Below, one piece after another: positions 48,833-60,700 of a DNA stretch of 64,000 bases. Position 1 is the stretch's first letter, and every line of letters begins with the position of its first letter. Both the position numbers and the translations under genes were made by a program. A model generated the notes under the pieces. It was not told the DNA's origin and made no database searches. It worked only from the letters and a program-made list of their open reading frames with translations. Origin of the DNA: Schoenoplectus triqueter (lineage: Eukaryota; Streptophyta; Magnoliopsida; Poales; Cyperaceae); NCBI GenBank assembly GCA_964058805.1, contig CAXKVV010000053.1, forward strand, positions 62,001 through 126,000, given 5' to 3'.

Positions 48833-50736
48833 ATGAGTGAGTGGAAAGGGTCTTGTAGTAGAGATGGAAACTATCCCGAGGAAGGGAGAGGTGATCAATT
48901 CAATTCGTGGAAATCGCCTCAATCTCGCGGTGAGTTTTATGGAAATTTATTTTATCTGTTTATTATTGCACGAATTTTGGTGTGATGTTGGGTTTTCTGG
49001 TGTTTTCCTAGATAAAATAATTGTCTCATTTTCGTTATTGACTGATTTGTTATTTGAGCGATTGCTCTTCATAACGTGTGACATAATCTTGCTATTGCAT
49101 GGGAGAACAGCAAAAGTTTTGCATTTTATTAGTTTTGAAATTGTAGTACATTCAGGTAAATTCTTCTTGGAAGTTCAGTTAGTGAACCAATTAAATCTCT
49201 GGTAGGCACAGCAATGGCAACTAATCCTGATTACATTTTACTTTTGGTTATAGTTAAACCTTCCAATTGCATACTTGGTCAAAATCACACTTCACAGTCC
49301 AGATTTGTATATACTAATCTGTGCTCAACAACTGTCCGTACCTTAGATGTAAATTTAGTTGCCAAGCCAGTTGGCATTAACTTATGCCAACTCATGCAAA
49401 TTTGGTGTGATATTGGGTTTTGTGGTGTCTTTTTTAGATAAAAAAATGGTCCTGTTTTCGTTATTGACCAATTTGTTATTTGAGTAATTGTTTCTCAGAA
49501 TGTGTAACATAATATTGCTATAGCATGGGTTTACAACACAAGTTTTACATTTATTTTTTTTGAAATAGCATTACATTCAGTTTAATGCTTCTTGGAAGTT
49601 CAGTTAGTGAACCAGTGAATCTCTGGTAGGCACAGCAATGGCAATTAATCCTGGTTACAATGTACTTTTGCTTGTAGTTAATCCTTATCTAAATGCATAC
49701 TTGGTGATTTTCAAAATCACACTTCATTTCCCTCAACATTGTTTGTATCGTACATGTTGAATTTAGTTTCCAAGCCAGTTGGCATTAACTTATGCCAACT
49801 CATACTCGCCGTACCCCTAAAATGAAACAACATCATTTTGAGTAGTACCTTCCTTTTCTAATCTGTATTTAAGAAGTAAGAACCCATAGTTCAGTTGCAT
49901 GACAAATTTCTTCTCATTTGACAGCACCTGGCACCTCATCAGGTCTAGCGCTAGAGAAGGAATTCTGCCGGTACCTCTCCTCTATAACATGGGGGCGTCT
50001 CTATCACGCTCAGAAGTACACCTACATGTACAAGAATATACTCCAATGGGACGACTCAGGGGCGTTAGAGTCATTTCAAGCTGCCAGGTCCCGGTTCAAT
50101 GCAGAGTACATTGGTGAACCATGTGACAATCCCTTACCTGACCCTGACATGTACATAGACCAAGTTGACCATGACTGCATTATCGACCCAGAACTGATTG
50201 CTGATATAGAGAAAGAGTTTGTATTTCAAGAGACTACTAAGGTGCGGCATCGAACCGCTACTGGTACTAATGGGTGGGATTCAATTGTGTGTACTGATAG
50301 AGTTGTACCAGCTGCAGGTTGGGGTTCATGGGGTGATAGTGATGATAAAGATAAGGAGAAGGATAATTTAAATAATTGGGATATTTATGTTGAGAATAAA
50401 CTCGTAGAATCCACAGGTTGGGGGAATAATGACTGGTTTAATGATCCATGGGAAAGAGGGAATAAGGCCACAGGTTGGGGGAATAATATTTCTTCCTCTT
50501 CAGCTTGGGGTCAGAAGGAGGATGCTAATAATGATGGGTGGAATAATTCATGGTATAGGAGGAGGAATAATGCAAACAGTCGATATGGCAGAAAGAGAGA
50601 TGGAAGTATTGGTAATGGTGGTTTTAAGGTGAGGAAAGTTAGATACACTGGAGACAGATGTCAGCCAGGGTATGGCTGGAGAGGATTGAAGGGGAGGAAT
50701 AGTAGGAATTGTCCTCACAATACAGCTTTCAGTTAG
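48833..50736 (+). CDS. Plant-specific WG/GW-rich protein
   Basis: Two exons: 48833-48929 and 49925-50736 (GT-AG, intron 995 bp), giving 302 residues. The start ATG 48833 (tctATGagt) is the first ATG in frame. The N-terminal half has a conserved block, EKEFCRYLSSITWGRLYHAQ then YMYKNILQWDDSGALESFQ, and DPDMYIDQVDHDCIIDPEL. I recognise this as a widespread plant family without an established function. The C-terminal half (about residues 149-240) is rich in Trp-Gly pairs in an acidic, Asn-rich context: NGWDS, AGWGSWGDS, TGWGNNDW, TGWGNN, AWGQ and DGWNNSW. It then turns basic (RKRDG, KVRKVRY). Such patches can act as Argonaute hooks in other proteins; here that is inference. Confidence 0.85.
48967..49810. 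repeat. About 430-bp tandem duplication in the intron of the WG-rich gene
   Basis: Units at roughly 48967-49396 and 49397-49810 share ttggtgtgat then ttgggttttctggtgt, tcttggaagttcagttagtg, ctctggtaggcacagcaatg and ccaagccagttggcattaac. The last word is part of a small inverted repeat (AGTTGGCATTAACTTATGCC then AACT) present in both units. Confidence 0.85.
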
Positions 50737-50739
50737 ATT

Positions 50740-51765
50740 TTGCTTCTAGGTTTTTTTTAGAACCTCTTTTGTATTCGTACCTATGTTCAGTTTGCCAGCA
50801 TTTTATCTGTTTGTGTGGGTAATATGTAAAAAGTTATTAGACCGATGGAGCCTTGTATATATTGGAATGAGGTGTTCAGGAAAATGTGGAATGTAAGATG
50901 CATTTTTATGCAGCCTTACTTTTCAAAATAATGGTTCTGACTAGTCTCATCAAAAAAATTGATGTCCTTTTTTGCCTTTTATGAGTTCTGGGTTCAAAAA
51001 ATTTTCTCCTGAATGTTCGTTGTGTTCTTGCTCATGAAAGTTGGACTTTTTCTTTTAAGTCAGACAAATATCTCATTTTAGTTTTCTGAAATACAATTGA
51101 AACTGTAAATTTAGCCAAGAGCTGGGATTTTAAATTGTGGTTCAGTTGGTATATATACAGTGATAAAACTAAGTACCCTTGTCCTATGTTGTGAACTTTG
51201 TGATTCTTTCCTGAAATATGTTAATCTAATAAAACACATCAGGATTGCTCAGATTGGCAGACCTGGGATCCGGATCTGGCAGCATATAATGCTGGAGAAT
51301 AGAATCATTCTCTTTGAATCCTTCTTTTCAAACTCCACGCAAGATGCTGCAGGGTTCATAATTCAGTAGTAATATGAGAGAGAATGATTGGAGTGGTCAG
51401 ATGTTGCAAACTTGTTTTCATAACATGCTTGGTACAGATCCATATACCGCCTCTCAAAAACTAAACCCCACATGCAATATAATGGAAGAGAAAAAAATGT
51501 TTTAGATGACAAAATTGGAAACTAGCCTGCTTGATGTGAGGCTTATTGGAGATTTTACTTCATTTGCAAACAAGGAAAAAAAATGAGAAGGAAAATTTGA
51601 AGTATCGGCTACTGGCATGCCAGGAATAACAATTGTTCGGCTGATGATGCTAAATAAAAATGCAACCAAATCTTTGAAACACACAGGTTTGTTCAGATGA
51701 ATGTGTTTGTTATTTGCCAGCTGACATATCAAATTCTTTGAAACAAAACACTTATACAAAGCAAA
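50740..51765. other. 3' flank of the WG-rich gene and intergenic space
   Basis: Holds the 3' UTRs of the two convergent genes; nothing else recognised. Confidence 0.4.
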
Positions 51766-51769
51766 ACAA

Positions 51770-52132
51770 TTACCCAAATCTATTATTTGACTGCACATTC
51801 AAACAATCACCCAAGTCGTTTTTCCTGGTACAAAATTTGACGGACGCATCAACTCGACCCATGTCGACATCCCATTTCTGAGGATTTTGGTTGAGTTCAC
51901 AGAAGCAATTGTATTGATGGATCTTTTTTATTGCATCACAACACTGCTTGGATGGCTTGCTCTTTGGCTTGCCTTTTGTGATGTAAGCCCAACATTTCTC
52001 TACCATCAGTTGCTGATTCTGCTGTTCTTGACAAAATCCGATGGAAGTCTCGCCAACATTGTCGGTGGCAAGTGAAGTAGTCAGAAACAGTGAAATGAGA
52101 AGTAAACAGAAAACTGTTTGTTTCATTGCCAT
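51770..52132 (-). CDS. Secreted 8-cysteine (LTP-like) protein
   Basis: A single exon of 120 residues starting MAMKQTVFCLLLISLFLTTS, a clear signal peptide. The mature part has the eight-cysteine order of the nsLTP/2S albumin/inhibitor superfamily: C (IGFC), C (EKC), CC (KQCC), CxC (NCFC), C (VKFC), C (GDC). Such proteins fold into a four-helix bundle around a hydrophobic cavity and are exported to the cell wall. The spacing between the first two Cys is shorter than in classical LTP1 proteins and the surface is Lys/Gln-rich, so the ligand, if any, cannot be predicted. Confidence 0.8.
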   Translation of the reverse strand: MAMKQTVFCLLLISLFLTTSLATDNVGETSIGFCQEQQNQQLMVEKCWAYITKGKPKSKPSKQCCDAIKKIHQYNCFCELNQNPQKWDVDMGRVDASVKFCTRKNDLGDCLNVQSNNRFG

Positions 52133-52200
52133 TGTTGGAACCTTCTCCGGATCGTTTTTCTTTCTTTAGTTTGTGCTTCAAAGAATTACTCAGAGGCTGG

Positions 52201-52210
52201 CTTCTTATAG
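52201..52210 (-). promoter_or_regulatory. TATA box of the LTP-like gene
   Basis: The minus strand reads CTATAAGAAG about 70 nt upstream of the ATG. Confidence 0.5.
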
Positions 52211-52219
52211 ATGATGTGG

Positions 52220-53430
52220 CTGGTGAAAAAGGTAAATTAAAAGATTTAGCCACTTAATTGGCGATACAGTACTGGAAGATTTATTTATTTGCAATTTATT
52301 AAGGTCCTCATTTCTATTATTCTATATAAACTGATCTTTATTTTGCTACTGAGAAACTTATCGTAAGTTGACACAAATCAATTTATGATATATTGATGAC
52401 AAACTATAGGGGACGCAACTGTTGCATTAATTAAGATTTATGCCATAACAGCACATTTATTAGCAGCTACTAATTGATAAAAGAAAATTTTAATGTGCGT
52501 TTGGCCACTAAATATGTGATATACAGCAATACAATACTACTTTGCAATTAACTAGACTGCCGAGGTAAAATTTGAAGTTTGTTCAATACATTGAAATCTC
52601 CAAGAAGAACTGCTGCATTAACACAAAATATATGGTGACGGTTTCATCATTACAGCAATAAAATGATTATTTGGAGTATGTATGAATTGCACAATGCATA
52701 ATTCAAAATGTATGACGAGAAAGTGTCTTTTTTCATGTTATGAATATTATGTTATGGATTTTTTTTCTGTTTTAGAAGTTGTGATTTTTAGTAATTTTGT
52801 TTTTTATGTACTCAGGGCAGAGTTTTAGTATAAAAGAGTTGAGACGTGAGTTATATTCATAAAGCATTAAAACTGATAAATTGAGAAAAAAAGAGAGCTA
52901 TACATCTAATGAAATAAAAATACATGATAAATTTATCATTTCTTCATATCTGAATTCGCTGCTATTACTACATCTGAAAGCATTATACTCAAAATATTTC
53001 CTTCAATATTGATCCAAACTGCATCCGCTCGCGCCTTAGTGTTTGTAATTTTTTCCCCCTAAATATCCCGTTGATCAATATATCCAGCGCTTCTCAGCTG
53101 CATGGTTATTCTTTTAGTTTCAACTGAATTCGCCCTCTAAGAAGGTACAGCGGATCTGATATCCTCACCATCTTCAATTCTTTGTTTATTGGCAATATAA
53201 TATATGTGGCTTTATTATTCAAGGACTGCAGTTACAAAAAGAAAAATTCAGTAAGATGCATTTCCATAGTTTATGTTTATATTTGCACAATAAATATAAC
53301 CTCCAGAAGAGGAAAAACCAGTCTCTACGCATATTACATTACATCCAAAACACGCAAAGCTTATGGAAAAAAGAAGTCTGTTGACTGGATTTAACTTTGC
53401 AACTGGTTCAAGCGTTCTTAAACAAGCAAA
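52220..53430. other. Intergenic, A/T-rich
   Basis: No gene or repeat recognised; the last part is the likely 3' UTR of the CML49-like gene. Confidence 0.4.
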
Positions 53431-53435
53431 CAGGT

Positions 53436-55752
53436 TCAAGCTATGAGGAAGGGCAACACTGTCAACATGAAGGCCTCATATGTAAATGTTGCAGAGCCAG
53501 AGAAGGTTGTGTCTTTTTCCTTGAACTTCTCAGTCAAACCCTGTTTAACAGTAAAAATCAGTATTTGCCAGATTTGAAATTAGATAATGTATATACACAG
53601 CAGGTTTAGTGGATTACCTTAACTGTTAGGCAACACCTGCATCAAAATCAGAGAAAATAAGACAGAAAATTAATTTCAGTTTAATAAAGTAGTGATTGGA
53701 ATATCTGGCATTAATACGCTTTACTAAATTTTAGAAAAAGAAGCCAGAAAAGTTGAATTAGACCACACTGGAATAGAGAAAGGAGAAAAATAATTCCTCT
53801 TAAAAAAATGGCTACTACTACTACAGTGCAATCCAATTCACTTCCTAACACCACCTTGCGGGCAAAATCACAAAACACATTTCTAATTATTTTCATTTGA
53901 GTTTAGGATGTAATGTTGATTTTCAGTTACAAGTATATAAAATAAAATTATGACTGTGATTAGCCTGTGAGGTGATCTGACCATTTGCACCCAAAATTTT
54001 ATTGATAAGATAGTTAAAATTAATGTTTTAGCGTACAGGGAACTCACTCGATGAAATTATCATACTCAATGGCCTTGTTCCTGCCTCCACTTTTGTCAAA
54101 TTTTGAGACAAGAAGATCTAAAACAACCGGAGAGACGGAATATCCAATGCTAAGGAGTGCTTCTCTAAGTTCTGATGAGTCAATTTTGCCACTCCTGTCA
54201 CGGTCAAATCTCTCAAAGATAGACTGCCAAGAAATAGAAATATTTTCTCAGTTGGACAGAATGGAAGCACTTAAAATACAGTATGTCAATGGTATTGTAT
54301 CACGTATACCCCATCAAAAGATGCATAAAAAGAAAAGTTCCCCTCAAAAAGAAGTTTCAAAATAAAGGATAGTTTAACTCCTCAAAAAAGTACACATGAT
54401 AAACTAGTGCTGGTGGTAAAGGCATATAGAGGAAGTTTTTCCAGAACACAAAAGACGCCCAAAAGGAAAATAGAGATTTAAATGTTATACCCTCCAATTT
54501 TGAAGACTGTAAAACACTGAAGTAAACTCCTTTGGCCCTAAAAAAGGCAAAAATATTAATCAAGAGTCAAAGAGTATAAATTATTTACCATAGTGGATGT
54601 CAAAAACAAAATGCAAAATGATGGGCAGGGTCAGGCCGGTCAGTAATGCTCATAACCAAGAGAACTTGAATTTGCTTTTCACAATCTAAGAACGATGCTC
54701 ATAAAGGTGACACCCCTTCCCTGTCCCATTCCTCAGCCCCTTGCTGCCTTCTTGGTTCTTGCAGTACATGAAGCGAACAAAAAACCAAAGATCGGGTGAA
54801 TTTGCTTCTGTAATGGGCATACCTATCTTGCGAACATTAGTGTTTGTAAAGAGGTACATGAGGAGGTGCACTGTCCTCAGACTGAAGCTCTGGTTGTAGC
54901 TAGACAGAGCCTGCTGTAGCTCCTTGTCATCTATCATCCCGCTCCCGTCCCTTCAATTAATGTCAGTTCAAAAATCATTAACACAAATTGTGCTGAGATA
55001 ATTACTGTTTCTCATCCATTTCACATTTTAACTTTTTCAACCTCTTGATCATGTATGAAACTAACTTAAAAGTTTACAATTTAGTAGCAGATCAACTTAT
55101 AGAATCCCCCAAAAATCCAGATGCGGGTCAGAGGAATGCAAATGCATGCTAAATTTGATCTTCGATCCATTAAAATTTTAAAACAATATAATTCATACCT
55201 ATCAGCTGCCTGGAAGCACGCAATCACATTCGGATCTGTGCCCGGTGCGAATTGCGATGGTACCAATGAAGAAAATGTGCTCATACCATACCCAGTTGGC
55301 GGTGGTGCCCCGTAAGCACCAGGCTGTGGTGGAGGCGCGGCGTACGGTCCTCCCTGCGGTGGAGGCGCGCCGTACGGTCCTCCCTGCGGTGGAGGCGCGC
55401 CGTATGGTCCTCCCTGCGGTGGTGGCGCACCGTACGGTGGCGCAGATCCTCCGTAAGGTGCTGACGGTGGGGCACCATAGGTCGGGGGAGGAGCTCCGTA
55501 GTACCCGCCACCGCTCCCGCTCCCGCTTCCGCTTCCGTACTTATCCTTTCCCTCCTTGGGCGGTTTGTCTCCAGGCGGAGGTGCACCGTAGGGAGAACCG
55601 TAAGAAGGCGGAGCGCCACCGTATCCGCTGCCTCTGTCGTCACTCTTAGGCGGAGCGTACGGGGCGGAGGGGCTCCCGTACGGAGGCGCGGTGGCATACG
55701 GGTTGGGAGGAGCGGCGTACGGGTATCCCTGGCCTGGAGGAGGATACGACAT
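53436..55752 (-). CDS. CML49: CML49/50-like penta-EF-hand protein with Pro/Tyr/Gly-rich N-terminus
   Basis: Six exons on the minus strand, in frame: 55752-55199, 54950-54823, 54537-54491, 54223-54048, 53636-53618 and 53540-53436, totalling 1029 nt (342 residues). Residues 1 to about 160 are low-complexity and repetitive (PYGAPPPQGG units, then GSGSGSGSGGGYYG). The C-terminal part is a penta-EF-hand domain with the first loop DRDGSGMIDDKE split by intron 1 and another loop DRDRSGKIDSSE in exon 4. It ends YEAFMLTVLPFLIA, the hydrophobic tail typical of PEF proteins. PEF proteins dimerise and bind targets or membranes on calcium binding. Start ATG 55752 lies just before the PPPGQGYPY repeat. The gene has no relation to the broken CML at 4.7 kb beyond the EF-hand fold. 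Confidence 0.92.
55330..55445. repeat. Coding minisatellite, 30-bp unit, in CML49 exon 1
   Basis: About four near-identical units of the type GGTCCTCCCTGCGGTGGAGG followed by CGCGCCGTAC, encoding the PYGAPPPQGG repeats. Confidence 0.9.
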
Positions 55753-55759
55753 GGGTGTG

Positions 55760-57027
55760 TTGGTCGAATGGAATCAATGGAGAGAGTTGTACTGGATCGG
55801 TCAGAACAGAGAAGGAGAAGGTTCGATCTGAGAAAATTATGAGCGACTTGATCCGACTTTTGAAACAGGAAGAGTGATCGTGGAGAGAGAAACCAAATCC
55901 GCTATTATTTGTATTTTTATTCTTATTTTATAATAAAACATTAAAAGATATTTTTTTTTTTACTTACGTCGTCAAATTTTATATAATTTCATTAATATTT
56001 GATAATTCATCAAATATTATTACATTAGAACCGTTGTAAATATTAAAAAAAACATTAAATTTAATAATTTTTAATAAACTATCAAATTTTAATGAAATTA
56101 TATGAAATTTAACTAGCTATCAATTTATAAATAAAAAAATATATCTATAATTTTTTTTAGAATTAAAAGTAGAGTTTTATTATTAGACAATAATATTAGC
56201 TACCCGTGAGTTTAAACTTCGTAATTAGAAAAATGAAAGATTGCGTCATTATACATTTTTTTCTGATAAAACATCATAGAATATTTTTTGTTCACCCAAG
56301 TTAGATGAATTCTTATCCTCTTCTTTTGGAATTTTAAAACAAAAACACTAATTATATATTGTACACCTAGCTTCATTAATTTCTTACTTCCTGAATAACT
56401 CTAGCTGTTTTGGCTGAGTCTGACTTTAAAAAATCGAATATGCAAGTGCGTAACTATATAAATCCAATATAACAACCAAAACATCCATCATATAACAGAA
56501 AAGTATGTATTTTTTTAGGATTGCGTTGATAATGATTATGAAAATTTAAATATAGTATAGAAGCTCTTGGCCCATTGTCTTTCGACAGAAAATCAGATAA
56601 AATTGAATACACTTTTTTTTTGTGCTTTCTTAGTTTGTAACATGATAAGCTTTTTTTAAATACTAGGGAGATAGAAATTGTTTTACAATTTCAATAACCG
56701 TTGTTGTTGTAAGTAGTTAACTCTAATTTTCGCCAATCAACATCACAATATGGCATCCATCTTTAGCGACTGGGAGGAAAAAAATATATTTGAATTTCAC
56801 TTCAATCGTCGTCCCACTTAATATAATCATTTTAAATTAAACTTATTAAATTAACATGGTGTTCAAGATGAATGGTTAGTGATACTATCATGTTAAGATC
56901 GTGAGTTCAAATTTCAACATACGCTGAGAGAAACATTGACATTTTAAAAGAATTAAGTGTCGAATTCAGTCTTTTAATATAAAGAAAATCTAAACTCATC
57001 AATAAAGGGTTAACATTTAATCTCTTC
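55760..57027. other. CML49 promoter and A/T-rich intergenic sequence
   Basis: No clear core promoter or gene recognised. Confidence 0.4.
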
Positions 57028-58220
57028 GGGTTCGTTTGGCAAATAAAATAATAACTTTGGAAGAGTGGTAATTTTGGAAGAGTGATAGAATAGTGTATTT
57101 TTGAAAGAGTGGTAGAAGAGTTGTATTCTTGACTATTTGGAAGAGTGAAAATATCGTTTGACAGTTGTTAATCAGAATAGTTAAAATATGTATAATTATG
57201 ATACTAACAATAATGACAATGATAATAATAGTAAAATAATAATAATATAATAATAAAAAATTATTATAATCATAATAATATCATTATAATCATAATCATA
57301 ATATAATAATAATAATAAATATTTATAATCATAATAATATAATTATAATATTATCATAGCTATAATCATAATATAATAATATAATATTATTATAATAGTA
57401 TAATAAATATAAAATTATAATCATAATCATAATAATATAATATAATCATAATAATATAATAAATATAAAATTATAATCATAATCATAATAATATAATATA
57501 ATAATAATAAATAATAATAATAATAATAAATATAATAATAAATAATAATAATCATAATAATATAATAATATTTATAATAAGAATATAATAATACAATACT
57601 AAAATCATAAATATAATAAATTATAATCATAATCATAATATAATAATAATAATAATAATAAGTAATAATAATCATAGTCATAATCATAATAATATAATAA
57701 TAATAATATAACCATAACCATAATATAATAATATAATAATATAATAATAATAAAATTATAATCATAATCATAATAATATAATATAATAATAATAAATAAT
57801 CATAATTATATTATAATAATAATAATAATAATAAATAATCATAATTATAATAATAATATAATAATAATAAATATAATAAAAATTATCATATAATAATAAT
57901 ACTAACAGTAATGTTAATATAATAATAATAATTATTATTATAATAATATAATATATAATATATAATAATAAATAAATAATAATCATAATATTAATATAAT
58001 AATAAATCATAATCATAATTATAATCATAATATAATAATATAATACAACATAATCAAACAATAATCACTATTCCGACGAGAGCTAATCCGGTATACCATC
58101 TATAACTTGATATACCAGATTAGTATTTTTCCGCACTCTTCTAGTTAATCTAAAATTAATTTGTCGGAATAGCTATTTTATTCTAACTTATTGCTATTCC
58201 ACCAAGTGCCAAAGTCACCC
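57028..58220. mobile_element. ATT-array element, copy 2 (inverted relative to copy 1)
   Basis: The left end is GGGTTCGTTTGGCAAAT, the right end GTGCCAAAGTCACCC, with TTC on both outer sides (57025-57027, 58221-58223), which may be a 3-bp target duplication. The interior is a long AAT/ATA array with a unique subterminal block on the right (agctaatccggtataccatc, then tgatataccagattag). The TTTGTTTGGC type end and a 3-bp duplication hint at the PIF/Harbinger superfamily, though TTC is not the usual TWA. Confidence 0.65.
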
Positions 58221-58224
58221 TTCG

Positions 58225-59188
58225 TTTTTAGTGCGTTCACGGGAGCACCCCAATTAATTCAATTGATTAGTTGATGCATGACCGCATCTGATAAACTAGA
58301 AATCCGAATTTTTACTAAAAAAAAATTTCCATCTATTTTGTTATCTCAATATAAAAATGACGTTGGCATCTTTTTCACATATTGAAATTCAAATTCAAAA
58401 ATTGCATTCGAACATTCAATTCAACTGTACGTATTTCTTTTCTCTTCAAAATTCAATTCTGTTTACATTTTTTTCCATAATTCCCATTATTATACTTATT
58501 AATGTAGAGTTGAGAATTAATCTTTAGCCTAGGACAAATTTTCCAATTCTCGATTATTAACTTTTATTCATAAGTGAGAACTAAGTTTACTTTCCATATA
58601 AAGAGGTTGGTTCTAATTTTGAATAAAGGTTCTTTACTAAAATTTAAAGTTAAATAATTTGATTTTTTTTCATTTTATGAAAAAAATCATTATACAGAGA
58701 AGCTGACAATAAACTTAATTGTTATTCCCATTTGAATATGTGATGTTGTAAGGATATTTAAGACTTAAGCAGGGACATGTGGATATCTATCCTAGTTAGA
58801 GGTTAACTGCATGATCCTATAATTTGTCAGATATGCTGACAACAAACTTAATTGTTCTTTTTTCAACTGCTGCAGGGTCCTATTATTTGTCATCTTGCAC
58901 TTCCATTGACATTTTGTTCCTGACTTCTTTCCCATGTTCTCATCTAAACCAACCACCCCACAACGCACACCTTTTTAACCAAACATCAACTGATCACAGA
59001 TTTGTATCCTAGTGGTTTTAATAAGGTCAATGCACTTTTTAACAGTCGTTGTAGCCTATTGTCATTCCTTTTTTCTAAATTTAATAACTGTCTTTTATAT
59101 TTTGCAACCTTTTTTTTTGACGTAATCCATTTTGCAACATTTTCTAATTGCACAATAATTAATCACATGCGTCAGACAAGACGGCATT
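58225..59188. other. Intergenic, A/T-rich
   Basis: No gene recognised. Confidence 0.4.
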
Positions 59189-59196
59189 CTCTCAAT

Positions 59197-59463
59197 GAGA
59201 GATGACAGAACCCGATCCGATCCGAATCTGATCTGATTCGATTTTTTAAGAAAGTCAAACTAATCCGAGCCGATTCGATCCGAGATCAAATGATTTTCAA
59301 TCCAATCAAAATCTATCAACGATCTGAAAAAAAAAACAACATGTAAATTAATCCGACCCGACCCGACCTTGACTCGACCCAATTTCTTCCAGAAAGTCAA
59401 ATTGACCCGACCCGAACCCGAATCCGACCCAACCCGACCCGACCCGTCCGATTGCCACCTCTA
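59197..59463. mobile_element. hAT-type MITE built from CCGAC repeats, copy 2
   Basis: This is the reverse complement of the element at 31008-31319. The right end TGCCACCTCTA is intact; the left end GAGAGATGACAGAACCC is the diverged partner of TAGAGGTGGCAGAATCC. The flanks CTCTCAAT and GTCTCATG look like a worn 8-bp duplication. It shares the inner tttcttccagaaagtcaaat and gattttcaatccaatcaaaa segments with copy 1. Confidence 0.8.
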
Positions 59464-59469
59464 GTCTCA

Positions 59470-59984
59470 TGTCTCCAAAGGGCTAATCGGGCCTTGTTCA
59501 GAGGCCCAGTAAAGACTCATTGGGCTACAATTTCATACCTTTACGTGATCAACCTAATTTGATTCTCTCTGCAACAGTGCAACCCATATGTTCGAGTTGG
59601 TATTTGTTTGCGTCAAAATTCGTAGAGAAGGTATTGGATTCTCCTCTCTGATATTTGGTTATTGAGAAGGTATGTATTCACTCAATAAATCTATGTGGGC
59701 AATATTTATAGGAGAACTAATAACCGGTTTGACATGAATTGACATTGAGAATGAAATAAATACATTTTTATTCTCGGAACAAACCAATCAACTATTACTC
59801 AACGCATATACAACGAAAAAAGTTGCTCAACGCCATCATACCTTGTTCGAGGAAAAAAAATCTGAACCATGTTATCCGTTGTTTAATCTGTGTAAAAGAA
59901 CAGTCAATTATACTAAAACATGCGAAATAATTTTTACTTTTTCTATTTTTAAAAATAAATAAATTGCGCAGTGACGACGCTATA
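59470..59984. other. Intergenic
   Basis: No gene or repeat recognised. Confidence 0.4.
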
Positions 59985-59992
59985 CGCATGGA

Positions 59993-60429
59993 CATGGGCG
60001 GATGCAGGATTTTAGTCAGGGGGACAAATATCAGATTGTAATAGTTTATCGGGTTTAAATCCATTAACTAATCGGGTACTAAATAAAAATAATAATAATT
60101 TAATATTTATTCTTACCTAATAAAAAATTTATTAGAATAATAACATTTTATATATTAAAAATAACAATAAAATAAAGCTCAAAGTAATAGATAATCAAGT
60201 TGATGAAGAAAATTTTCGTCTATAAAACTTTATATTTTGATATCTTTGCATAATTATTTTATTATACATGATATTAAATATTTTTTTTCAATAAAATTAA
60301 TCAGATAATCCTGGGGGCAAAATTTTTTTTTTCAAGAGAGGATAAACTACCGAAAATATTATCGAAAAGTACTATTTTTCAAAATCCAGGAGGACTGCCG
60401 CCACCCCGGCACTAGTGCATCCGCCCCTG
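59993..60429. mobile_element. hAT-type MITE with GGGGCGGATGCA ends
   Basis: Inverted ends CATGGGCGGATGCA and TGCATCCGCCCCTG are flanked by an 8-bp duplication with one mismatch (CGCATGGA at 59985-59992, CGCATAGA at 60430-60437). No coding capacity. A truncated, inverted relative lies at 14155-14575. Confidence 0.88.
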
Positions 60430-60439
60430 CGCATAGATA

Positions 60440-60700
60440 ATTTGGTTATTGAGATACTTTTCTAAGTGTTCTTGATGTTTGATGTTTTGAACGCTGCCAA
60501 AGCCAAAGGCCCAAAGCATCACCCCAAATACGGCCGTCTCCAATTTCTACGCACAAATTTACCCATGCGTCCTATTCAATTTCCCGCCACGTCATCCCGC
60601 TTTCTATTCTGATAAGTAGTGATAAGCGATAAGACAACCCAGCTCTTACTCTCGACGCGACCTTACTCGGTTGCTTCCGCTTCGAAGCATTCCATCCGAA
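60440..60700. promoter_or_regulatory. Promoter and 5' UTR of the saccharopine-dehydrogenase-like gene
   Basis: The 260 bases between the MITE and the ATG hold the GC-rich leader (ctcgacgcgaccttactcgg). No clear TATA box is visible; the MITE sits directly upstream. Confidence 0.35.

Noticed and set aside
55245..55697. Open frames of 134 and 138 residues overlapping CML49 exon 1
   Set aside because: Antisense and shifted shadows of the GC-rich repetitive exon; the CML49 frame has splice partners and family motifs, these do not.
57427..58061. Long Ile/Tyr/Met-rich open frames
   Set aside because: Translation of ATT/AAT arrays; stop-poor only because of the repeat.
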